Assembly (NCBI RefSeq): GCF_004368785.1
Contig: NZ_SODM01000005.1
Coordinates: 248,001 to 312,000 of the forward strand
Direction of reading: 5' to 3'
Source: Flavobacterium sp. 270
GTDB taxonomy: Bacteria > Bacteroidota > Bacteroidia > Flavobacteriales > Flavobacteriaceae
Length of the DNA stretch: 64,000 nt
Of this stretch, positions 43,210-50,943 are shown one piece after another; the first letter of the stretch is position 1; each line of letters begins with the position of its first letter. The notes beneath the pieces were generated by a model, which worked only from the letters and a program-made list of their open reading frames with translations, searched no databases and was not told the DNA's origin. The position numbers and the translations under genes are program-made.

Positions 43210-43211
43210 GA

Positions 43212-43544
43212 CTATTGGTTTTGATTGGTGATTAGTTTAACAGCGTCAGACAATTCCGTCCATGTACCGTTAAGTTCGTTTAAAAATGTTTTTCCTATTT
43301 CGGTTAATCCATAATATTTTCTTGGGGGCCCAGAGGTCGATTCTTCCCAGCGATAATTTAGGAGACCGTCGTTTTTCAACCTAGTTAATAGCGGATAAAC
43401 TGTTCCCTCAACAACTAGTAATTTGGCGTTTTTTAAAGTGTCTAATATTTCTGATGTGTAGGCATCTTGTTCTTTTAATACAGATAAGATGCAAAACTCA
43501 AGAACACCTTTGCGCATCTGTGCTTTTGTGTTTTCAATGTTCAT
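43212..43544 (-). CDS. PadR-family transcriptional regulator
   Basis: A 110-residue winged-helix protein: MRKGVLEFCILSVLKEQDAY, SEILDTLKNAKLLVVEGTVYPLL (given by segments), TRLKNDGLLNYRWEES and the short C-terminal dimerisation helix. It heads the operon with PspC and GIN genes and probably autoregulates it, as PadR proteins usually do; no operator was identified. Confidence 0.93.
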   Translation of the reverse strand: MNIENTKAQMRKGVLEFCILSVLKEQDAYTSEILDTLKNAKLLVVEGTVYPLLTRLKNDGLLNYRWEESTSGPPRKYYGLTEIGKTFLNELNGTWTELSDAVKLITNQNQ

Positions 43545-43660
43545 AATTTCATTTTGTTTTTTTTAGATTGAACAATTCGTTTTTTGATTGATGATGATTG
43601 ATTGATGATTGATTGTTTTTGAGGTTTCCCTCTTAACCTATAACTTTTAACTTTAAAGTG

Positions 43661-44140
43661 CTACTTTATAAAAGGAATCGTCATTGGGTATTTGTAATAT
43701 TCTCCGTTTGACGCTTTTATTGAAGCATAGATCACTAAAAAGAATTCAACAACTTTTAATAATCCAAAAAGCAATACTGCCGTAACTCCAACACTTATTA
43801 ATCCGATGTTGCCTTGAAAGTTAAAATTTCTGATGATGAAATTTTCGTCGTTAAAAACAGCTTCCATTGGAATGTTTTGCAATACAACTGTGATGAAAAT
43901 TGGAATTGCGATTAAAGCCAGAACTAATGTGTAAAGCAATAAACTCAATTGAAAATTTAACGTCTGTTTTCCGTGGTGATTTACAAATTCTGATTTGTCT
44001 TTGTAACTCGTCCAGATTAAAATCGGGAAAATATAATTTCCAAACGGGATGATGTACTGACTTAAAGTACTTAAGTGTGTGAACGTTGCAGTGTTCTTTT
44101 CTGATGTTTTTTCCATGATGAGTGGTGTTGTTGTTTCCAT
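43661..44140 (-). CDS. DUF4870 domain-containing membrane protein
   Basis: A 159-residue protein. FTHLSTLSQYIIPFGNYIFP, ILIWTSYKDKSEFVNHHGKQ and TLNFQLSLLLYTL are the DUF4870 signature, followed by three to four membrane helices. These small proteins are common in Bacteroidota next to PspC/PadR genes and their role is unknown. The minus-strand TATATTTG at 44169-44176, 29 bases upstream, is a matching -7 box, giving it its own promoter. Confidence 0.88.
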   Translation of the reverse strand: METTTPLIMEKTSEKNTATFTHLSTLSQYIIPFGNYIFPILIWTSYKDKSEFVNHHGKQTLNFQLSLLLYTLVLALIAIPIFITVVLQNIPMEAVFNDENFIIRNFNFQGNIGLISVGVTAVLLFGLLKVVEFFLVIYASIKASNGEYYKYPMTIPFIK

Positions 44141-44168
44141 GATTAAAAGTATATAGTAATTTCTTATG

Positions 44169-44176
44169 CAAATATA
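44169..44176 (-). promoter_or_regulatory. -7 box for the DUF4870 gene
   Basis: Minus-strand TATATTTG, a full match to TAnnTTTG. Confidence 0.45.
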
Positions 44177-44370
44177 TATCTAAAAGACAGTATCTTGTTT
44201 TGCATAGTACCAAATATTAACAAAATTTTAACAAATTTGAAATTGAAATACTGTTTAAAAGATGCTGAAAATCAATCGTAAGGCTTGATTTTATTAGGGT
44301 TTTTGTAAACTATTGCGAATTTATTGTGCGTGCATAGTTTTTTTGTATTTTTACATAAAAAAATAAACTT

Positions 44371-44823
44371 ATGGCAGTTTCAGTTTCCAAACTCAACAAA
44401 TTTGTATTGTTCAAATTACCATCAGCATTCATTTGCGGCGTTCGCGTAAAAGCAATAGATAAAGACAGCTGTATCGTAAGTGTAAAACACCGCTGGATCA
44501 ATCAGAATCCTTTTAACTCCATGTATTTTGCTGTACAGGCAATGGCAGCAGAGTTAACAACCGGAGCTTTGGTAATCTCACAAATTCAGGAAAGCGGTAA
44601 AAAAATCTCTATGCTGGTTGCCAATAACAAAGGAAACTTTACCAAAAAGGCAACAGGCAGAATCACGTTTGTCTGCAACGACGGACATTTAATTGCCGAA
44701 GCAATTCAAAATACAATCGCAACAGGTGAGGGACAGACCTTCTGGATGAAATCTATTGGAACTGACGAAAAAGGTGTTCAGGTTTCTGAAATGGATTTTG
44801 AATGGAGTGTTCGACTAAAATAA
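44371..44823 (+). CDS. DUF4442 hotdog-fold protein (PaaI-like thioesterase family)
   Basis: A 150-residue protein of the DUF4442 branch of the hotdog superfamily: FIC-GVRVKAIDKDSCIVSV, NPFNSMYFAVQAMAAELTTG then LVISQIQ, and VANNKGNFTKKATGRITFVC. Members are thioesterase-like and lack an assigned substrate. Single gene with its own terminator. Confidence 0.88.
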   Translation: MAVSVSKLNKFVLFKLPSAFICGVRVKAIDKDSCIVSVKHRWINQNPFNSMYFAVQAMAAELTTGALVISQIQESGKKISMLVANNKGNFTKKATGRITFVCNDGHLIAEAIQNTIATGEGQTFWMKSIGTDEKGVQVSEMDFEWSVRLK

Positions 44824-44847
44824 ACATCTATTAAATTATATTATATA

Positions 44848-44877
44848 AATGACCTGCAGTAGCGGGTCATTTTTTTT
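44848..44877 (+). terminator. Terminator after the DUF4442 gene
   Basis: AATGACCTGC, loop AGTA, GCGGGTCATT and a T run; one G-T pair in the stem. Confidence 0.82.
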
Positions 44878-45206
44878 AAATACATATCGGTTATTTATAA
44901 TGATTTGATGTTCAGTAACTTTATGTACGGCTTTTGTTTTTTATGAACTTTTCTTTTGTAATTTTAGTTCTAATTTACTGTTACAATTTTCGCTTTCAAA
45001 TTCAATACATTCATGCTGTCTTCATTTAGATGCTATAATTTTAATTCAGAACAAAACATTATTTGTAAGAATTATATGAATTAATATCTTTACCGAATAA
45101 TAATGAAATAGAATTTTATTGAAGTTATTGAAAGCCTGAAAGATTTAGAATTAAGTTTTTTTGATTGATTTTCTTTTATAATATTCTTTTAAAACGATGA
45201 GAATAT
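44878..45206. other. AT-rich gap, no gene seen
   Basis: The 329 bases in front of the GH18-NodB-GT2 gene hold no open frame of coding character, no strong palindrome and no full TTG/TAnnTTTG pair. It probably contains that gene's promoter and a long 5' leader. Confidence 0.5.
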
Positions 45207-48200
45207 ATGGATGGTAAAAAGCAAATATTTCAGACCGCTACCAAAAAACGATGGAAGACTTTTCAATGGTCAAGCAGATTTCTTTTGTTTATTCTTATTT
45301 TAATGATTCCGATTTTTTTAATTACTTTAAAAAGAGGATTAAAACCAGCATTACCGCTTTTAGCCAATAGTGCAAAAGTCGGTCGTGATTTGCAAAACCC
45401 TGTAAGTCCCAAAGATTTAAGCGCCAAAGACCTTAAAAAGTTCAAAGGATTTGATTATTTCTTAAGAGCTAAATCCAAGATCGTCAAATTAAAAAATCAA
45501 CCGATTTCTCCAAAAACAGCGTCAGAAGTTCGCGCAGGATTTTATGTAGACTGGGATCCGCAAAGTTTGTTTTCACTTCAAAAAAATATTGATAAACTCA
45601 ATATGGTAGTTCCAGAATGGTTTTTTATAGATCCAAAAACCGATTTACTGCGAATAGAAATTGATACAGCAGCATTAAAAGTGATGAGAAAAGGAAAGGT
45701 CAAAATCCTTCCGTTAATTAATAACATCAATGAATCTTTAGGCGAAGGAGAGTTTGACGGCGATCTTATACATCGTATTCTTCATGATAAAACCAAAAAA
45801 GAAAGATTGATTAATGATATTGTAAAAGCATTAAACAAATATAAATTACAAGGAATTAATATTGATTTTGAGGAATTTAAAGAAAATAGCGACGAACCTA
45901 TAATTGCTTTTCAAAAAGAATTATATGAAAAACTACATCCGCTTGGCTATCTTGTTTCGCAAGATGTAATGGCTTCAGACGATGATTTTAATATAAAAGC
46001 TTTAGCAAAATACAACGATTATGTATTTCTAATGGCTTATGATGAGCATTATGCAGAAAGTATTCCAGGCGATATCAGCAGTCAGAAATGGATAGAAAGA
46101 ATTGTAGATAAAACAGCAAAAGAAATTCCGTCTGATAAAATTATCCTTTGTATTGCAGGATATGGTTACGATTGGCAGGAAAAACAGCAGGGAGAAACGG
46201 TAAGTTATGATCAGGCAATTGCAATCGCCAAACAACATAATGCTGTGATTAAGTTTAATGATAACAGTTATAATAACTCTTATCAATATACAGACAGCAA
46301 TGGAAAAAAGCATCAGGTTAATTTTACAGATGCAGCAACCAATTTTAATACCATAAGATTTAGTGACGAATATGGTTTGGCAGGAACTGCCTTATGGAGA
46401 TTAGGAAGCGAAGATCAGCGTTTGTGGAGTTATTATCAGCGAAGCTTAACTAACGAAAGCATTGATGAAAAACCTTTCGATTTTAAAGCACTGCAGCGTG
46501 TAAGTACCCGAATCGAAAGTCCGGCCTACATTGGCGACGGCGAAATACTAAATGTTATTGCCGATCCTGCGCCGGGAAAAATACAAATGGAAATCGATAA
46601 TGACGAAGATATTATTACCGAACAAAAATATCTGGAATTACCAACCAAATATGTGATCAGTAAATTTGGAAATGTACACAAACAAGTTATTTTAACTTTT
46701 GATGATGGGCCGGATCCAACTTATACGCCACAAGTTTTAGATATTTTAAAAAGAGAAAAAGTACCCGCTGTGTTTTTTGTAATTGGTATTCAGGGAGAAA
46801 ATAATATTCCGCTGGTTCAAAGAATTTATAAAGAAGGCCATGAAATAGGAAATCATACTTTTACGCACCCAAATATTGCTTTGGTAAGCCCGGAAAGAGC
46901 TTCGGCAGAAATGGAAACAACCCGATTATTGATAGAAGCCGTTACTGGAAGAAGTACAGTGCTTTTTAGAGCGCCCTACAATGCAGATGCAGAACCCACA
47001 ACAGAAGCCGAGCTTAAACCAATTGCCTTAAGTAAAGCGCAGAATTATTATACAGTTGGAGAAAGTATTGATCCTAACGATTGGGAAAAAGGTGTAAGTG
47101 CCGATAGTGTTTATATTAGAACGATAAAACAATACGAAGCCAATCCCGATAAGGGAATTATTTTACTGCACGACGCAGGCGGTAACAGACAATCAACTGT
47201 AGAAGCTTTACCGCGGATTATTAAATATTTTAAAGACAGAAATATTCAGTTTACAACTGTTTCTCATTTGCTTGGTAAGACAAAAGAAGAAATTATGCCC
47301 GAAGCAAAAGGGCCCTATGTAACGATAGATAACGTTATTTTTGATTTTGGATATTGGTTCGGAAATTTTATTACTGTCGCTTTTTGGGTTGCTATTTTTC
47401 TGGGTTTTATACGAATTGGTCTAATGGCAATTATGGCATTTATAAAACGATGGAAAGATCATAAACACCCGCCTGTTTATAAAAATACAGGAGAAAATCC
47501 TAAAGTAAGTATTATTGTTCCGGCTTATAATGAAGAAATCAACGCCGTAAAAACAATCGAAAATTTACTCTGTCAGGATTACCCCGATTTTGATATTGTT
47601 TTTGTGGATGATGGATCAAAAGACAAAACTTTTGCCATGATAAGCGAAGCTTTTAAAGACAATCCGAAAGTAAAAGTAAATACGAAACCAAACGGAGGAA
47701 AGGCATCAGCATTAAATTACGGAATTAAACTCACACAAAATGATTATGTGGTTTGTATTGATGCCGATACACAACTGAAAACCGATGCTATTTCGCAATT
47801 GATGAAAGGTTTTACCATGCAGTTAAAAGACAATCAGGAAATTGGCGCAATTGCCGGAAATGTAAAAGTGGGCAACGAAAATACCATGCTTACCAAATGG
47901 CAGAGTATTGAATATACAACCGCACAAAATTTTGACCGTAGAGCTTTTGATTTAATCAACGGAATAACGGTTGTTCCGGGGGCTATTGGAGCATTTAAAA
48001 AAGAAGCAATTGAAAAAGCCGGAGGTTTTACAACCGATACACTTGCTGAAGACTGCGATTTAACGATTCGAATTTTAAGAAACGATTATCACATTATAAA
48101 CTGTATAGAAGCTGTAGCCGTTACAGAAGCTCCGGAAAGTCTGAACGAATTTATGAAACAGCGTTTCCGTTGGAGTTACGGAATTATGCAGGCTTTTTGG

Positions 48201-48599
48201 AAAAATCGTGACGCGTGTTTTAATCCAAGATATAAAGGTTTGGGAATGGTGGCTTTGCCAAATGTTTTAATTTTTCAGATTATACTGCCCATCTTCGCGC
48301 CTTTGGCCGATTTGGTTTTAATTTTAAGTTTAATCTGGAATCATAACGATCCGGACAGCCTTCATAAAATATTGATTTATTATATTGCTTTTATGCTGAT
48401 GGATATGCTGGTAAGTGTAATTGCTTTTATTTTTGAAAAAGAAAAACTGACGAAATTAATATGGTTAATTCCGCAGCGATTTGTCTACCGACAATTGATG
48501 TATGTGATTTTGTTTAGAGCTTTACGAAGAGCTATAAAAGGGGAGAGCCAAAGTTGGGGCGTTTTGACACGGACAGGAAATGTTGGAACGGTAAAGTGA
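45207..48599 (+). CDS. Trifunctional GH18-like/polysaccharide deacetylase/GT2 glycosyltransferase fusion
   Basis: A 1130-residue membrane protein. A membrane helix at about 25-43 is followed by an extracytoplasmic GH18-fold domain (about 105-415, with YaaH-like GINIDFEEF near 217-225). Next is a NodB deacetylase domain (about 488-690) with TFDDGPD (Asp near 497), zinc-binding HTFTHP and LLHDAGG. Membrane helices at about 713-745 lead to a processive GT2 domain (from 765) with VSIIVPAYNEE, VDDGSKD, the DAD site near 852, AEDCD and QRFRW near 985, then C-terminal membrane helices. Known logic: GT2 makes a beta-glycan such as poly-N-acetylglucosamine, NodB de-acetylates it and GH18 trims it outside. 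The polymer here is inferred. The GH18 acidic motif is partly changed (NIDFE). Confidence 0.9.
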   Translation: MDGKKQIFQTATKKRWKTFQWSSRFLLFILILMIPIFLITLKRGLKPALPLLANSAKVGRDLQNPVSPKDLSAKDLKKFKGFDYFLRAKSKIVKLKNQPISPKTASEVRAGFYVDWDPQSLFSLQKNIDKLNMVVPEWFFIDPKTDLLRIEIDTAALKVMRKGKVKILPLINNINESLGEGEFDGDLIHRILHDKTKKERLINDIVKALNKYKLQGINIDFEEFKENSDEPIIAFQKELYEKLHPLGYLVSQDVMASDDDFNIKALAKYNDYVFLMAYDEHYAESIPGDISSQKWIERIVDKTAKEIPSDKIILCIAGYGYDWQEKQQGETVSYDQAIAIAKQHNAVIKFNDNSYNNSYQYTDSNGKKHQVNFTDAATNFNTIRFSDEYGLAGTALWRLGSEDQRLWSYYQRSLTNESIDEKPFDFKALQRVSTRIESPAYIGDGEILNVIADPAPGKIQMEIDNDEDIITEQKYLELPTKYVISKFGNVHKQVILTFDDGPDPTYTPQVLDILKREKVPAVFFVIGIQGENNIPLVQRIYKEGHEIGNHTFTHPNIALVSPERASAEMETTRLLIEAVTGRSTVLFRAPYNADAEPTTEAELKPIALSKAQNYYTVGESIDPNDWEKGVSADSVYIRTIKQYEANPDKGIILLHDAGGNRQSTVEALPRIIKYFKDRNIQFTTVSHLLGKTKEEIMPEAKGPYVTIDNVIFDFGYWFGNFITVAFWVAIFLGFIRIGLMAIMAFIKRWKDHKHPPVYKNTGENPKVSIIVPAYNEEINAVKTIENLLCQDYPDFDIVFVDDGSKDKTFAMISEAFKDNPKVKVNTKPNGGKASALNYGIKLTQNDYVVCIDADTQLKTDAISQLMKGFTMQLKDNQEIGAIAGNVKVGNENTMLTKWQSIEYTTAQNFDRRAFDLINGITVVPGAIGAFKKEAIEKAGGFTTDTLAEDCDLTIRILRNDYHIINCIEAVAVTEAPESLNEFMKQRFRWSYGIMQAFWKNRDACFNPRYKGLGMVALPNVLIFQIILPIFAPLADLVLILSLIWNHNDPDSLHKILIYYIAFMLMDMLVSVIAFIFEKEKLTKLIWLIPQRFVYRQLMYVILFRALRRAIKGESQSWGVLTRTGNVGTVK

Positions 48600-48642
48600 T
48601 TTAAGGTTCAGAGTTTCAAAGGTGCAAAGATTTAGATAAAGC

Positions 48643-48684
48643 TTGTCATTTCGACGAAGGATTTCTCCTTCGTCGAAATGACAA
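48643..48684. repeat. Palindromic intergenic element, family B copy 2 (perfect hairpin)
   Basis: TTGTCATTTCGACGAAGGA (48643-48661), loop TTTC, and a perfect 19-bp complement to 48684. The words TGTCATTTCGAC and GTCGAAATGACA are shared with the element at 39556-39657 and the lone arm at 39728. Confidence 0.9.
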
Positions 48685-48720
48685 AAATGGAGATGATTTG
48701 TTGAAGAAAAATAAACATAA

Positions 48721-48749
48721 AAAAAAGCCTCAATTTACTGAGGCTTTTG
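48721..48749 (-). terminator. Terminator of the small Cys/Lys-rich gene
   Basis: Minus strand AAAAGCCTCA, 6-base loop, TGAGGCTTTT and T's, 20 bases after the stop at 48769. Confidence 0.85.
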
Positions 48750-48768
48750 TATTTAAAATAAAATTAGA

Positions 48769-49014
48769 TTATGCTTTTGCACAACAAGATTTTTTGTCTT
48801 TTTTGGTTTTTCCTGCTTCACAAGTTTTTCCTTCTGCTTTGCATTTTGCTTTACATTTATCGATTTCGGCTGCAGTCATTTTTTTAGACGAATCTGCTTT
48901 TTTAGAACAGCAGGATTCTTTTTTAGCAGCTTCTTTTTTTACCGGTTTAGTTTCCTGAGCCTGAATTCCGATAGAGAATAATGCAATGGTTAAGATCGTA
49001 ATTATTTTTGTCAT
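48769..49014 (-). CDS. Small secreted Cys/Lys-rich protein
   Basis: An 81-residue protein with a signal peptide ending GIQAQ. The mature 60 residues are lysine-rich with paired cysteines: ESCCSKKADS, DKCKAKCKAEGKTCEAG and KSCCAKA. No known domain recognised. The cysteine spacing suggests metal binding or disulfide pairing in the periplasm; compare the Cys-rich protein at 55994. It has its own terminator and is a real gene by codon pattern and signal peptide. Confidence 0.8.
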   Translation of the reverse strand: MTKIITILTIALFSIGIQAQETKPVKKEAAKKESCCSKKADSSKKMTAAEIDKCKAKCKAEGKTCEAGKTKKDKKSCCAKA

Positions 49015-49097
49015 TTTTTTATTTTTAGTTGATCAAATATAATAGGATTTGTTGTGGTTAATTCTTACAGTTTTGTTAATGTTTTTGTAAAGTAGAA

Positions 49098-49655
49098 TTA
49101 GTCTTCTGAAAAGTATTGAGAAACCCATTGATTAAAATCTTCTTTGTATTCTTTTTGTGCATTTTCGATGATAGATTCAGTTTCCTGAACAGGTTCCAGA
49201 TTAAAGTTTTCTTTTAACCAATCGATGTATTCCTGCAGGCATTCACTTTCTTCATAATCCTCTATGTCTTTATAAAAGTAAACCTGTTCATGATCAACAC
49301 TAATTTCGGTGTCAAATGTCAATAACTGCATAAACTCGAAAATATTTTTTGCAATAACATGATAGCCGCCTTCATCTCCAAAAACAACTACAGGCAGATC
49401 GTTTAAAGAATTTCCAGAATCATTATTCCATAAAACATACATAGAACCAGAACCGTTTGCTTGCGCAAAAGGCATTAATTTGTCAAGAAAAGCTTCATCT
49501 TCAGACCAGCTTGCGATTCCGTATTTTTCATCTCTCAATAAACCAAAACCCTGAGAATAATTTTCGAAACCAAGTTCATCGTTTATTTCAAACAATAAAG
49601 TCAGTTCATTTGTAATCTGATCGTTAAAATTCTTTTTGAAATCGTTTAATTCCAT
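49098..49655 (-). CDS. SMI1/KNR4-like (SUKH) family protein, tentative
   Basis: A 185-residue acidic cytoplasmic protein. The central pattern MYVLWNNDSGNSLNDLPVVV, FGDEGGYHVIAKNIFEFMQLL (shown in parts) resembles the SUKH fold, whose members include immunity proteins against polymorphic toxins and housekeeping regulators. No toxin gene is adjacent, so an immunity role is not supported. The two genes downstream on the strand are unknown. Confidence 0.6.
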   Translation of the reverse strand: MELNDFKKNFNDQITNELTLLFEINDELGFENYSQGFGLLRDEKYGIASWSEDEAFLDKLMPFAQANGSGSMYVLWNNDSGNSLNDLPVVVFGDEGGYHVIAKNIFEFMQLLTFDTEISVDHEQVYFYKDIEDYEESECLQEYIDWLKENFNLEPVQETESIIENAQKEYKEDFNQWVSQYFSED

Positions 49656-49763
49656 AATTTGATTATTTTGGTTGATAATATTAAACCAAATATACCATGA
49701 TTTACTAATTATAAGAATAAATGCAGTGTTGTATTTTTGTAAAAAAAAAGCTATTGTATAAGA

Positions 49764-50453
49764 TTAAAAACCATCAACAATCTTTCGCTCTTTGTATTTT
49801 CCCTTTTCAATAATCCATAGAACTTCATAACTTGTCGTGGCATGACTATTACTAGAAGCAATGTATAAAATATCCGTTTTTGGATCATAATATATCTGGA
49901 CATACGGAAAGTTGGGTTCAAATAAATCGTCAAAAGCGTTTTTAGGAAGTTCAATATATTTATTTCCTTTAAAAATTCTAATAGACAGGTATGTTAGTCT
50001 TGGCATACTTCCATCAGTGCCCCAATATTTCTTGCCATTAATTTTTTCAATTTTTGATGGGTCTGCTTTTGAATACGTAATTTTTGATGTTCTGGGATTA
50101 AACTTTTTATTTTCAAAATAAACTTTCAAACTATCCTTGAGAAACAGAGCTTTTGTTGAAGGTTCATTGATTAAAGGAATTTTTACAAATTCAGACAAAT
50201 ATTTGATACCGCCTTTGGTTGCATAACCCTGTAAATCAATATTGTTTTTTGTATAATGTATGCGAACCCAATCATTTTCGGGTTTAAAACCATAAACGAT
50301 AAAACCGTTATCTAATTGATCTGAAATGTCATTATCATTTTGTTGTGCTTTATTTTTGATGTTTACACATCCTTCTTTGTCTGCTACAATCGCAAATTGG
50401 GCAAATAAGTGGGTACTAAATAACAGGATACTATATAGGGGAATAAATTTCAT
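49764..50453 (-). CDS. Secreted protein of unknown function, possible SH3-like domain
   Basis: A 229-residue protein with a signal peptide ending HLFAQ. Residues about 20-90 (IVADKEGCVNIKNKAQQ, LDNGFIVYGFKPENDWVRI) look like a bacterial SH3-type small barrel by alternating hydrophobic strands. The C-terminal half has no recognised motif. It lies 6 bp downstream of a small membrane protein gene, so the two may be co-transcribed. Confidence 0.65.
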   Translation of the reverse strand: MKFIPLYSILLFSTHLFAQFAIVADKEGCVNIKNKAQQNDNDISDQLDNGFIVYGFKPENDWVRIHYTKNNIDLQGYATKGGIKYLSEFVKIPLINEPSTKALFLKDSLKVYFENKKFNPRTSKITYSKADPSKIEKINGKKYWGTDGSMPRLTYLSIRIFKGNKYIELPKNAFDDLFEPNFPYVQIYYDPKTDILYIASSNSHATTSYEVLWIIEKGKYKERKIVDGF

Positions 50454-50459
50454 CTGTAT

Positions 50460-50783
50460 TTATAATTTAGTAGTACGACTTTGAAACCTTTTAACCGAAA
50501 ATTGAATTAAAATAATCACCAATATGAGGATTATCAGAAAAAGTTCTAATGTTACCAAGCCAACCAAAGGCAGTCCGCAGTGAATCTGTCCATTTGACCT
50601 CATTCTCAATTTATCGGAGAGTAATTTATAGTCTATAAAAGCAAAAACGAATTGAGAGAAAATACTAATTAGGGATACTTTGGCGAAACTTAATTTGATC
50701 CTGTCAGCGACTGATTCTATACCAAATAAAATTTGAAAGCTTAATGGCAAGATAATTAATAGGCAGAAAATAATTTGAGACAT
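50460..50783 (-). CDS. Small membrane protein of unknown function
   Basis: From MSQIIFCLLIILPLSF (50783), 107 residues with three hydrophobic helices. A longer frame starts at a TTG (50837) and adds 18 residues. No recognised family. Located 6 bp before the secreted unknown gene. The identity as a real gene rests on the membrane-helix pattern only. Confidence 0.45.
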   Translation of the reverse strand: MSQIIFCLLIILPLSFQILFGIESVADRIKLSFAKVSLISIFSQFVFAFIDYKLLSDKLRMRSNGQIHCGLPLVGLVTLELFLIILILVIILIQFSVKRFQSRTTKL

Positions 50784-50943
50784 AAATTTATTAAAAAGAT
50801 TTTTATTACAATCTCTTAATTTCAAAATTGATGCCAATCCGCTTTTTTTGGTAAGAAAAAGATTTAATCTTTAATCAGTATTAATTAAAAAAAAGCAATT
50901 CTATTAAACCTTAATAACTTATAGAATTTAAAAATCCGATTAA

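Noticed and set aside
48698..48958. Plus-strand 86-codon frame
   Set aside because: Antisense to the signal-peptide gene at 48769; it translates the complement of Lys/Cys codons into Phe-rich sequence.
49098..49655. Immunity protein of a polymorphic toxin system
   Set aside because: The SUKH-like fold would allow it, but no toxin, Rhs or secretion gene lies within the window.
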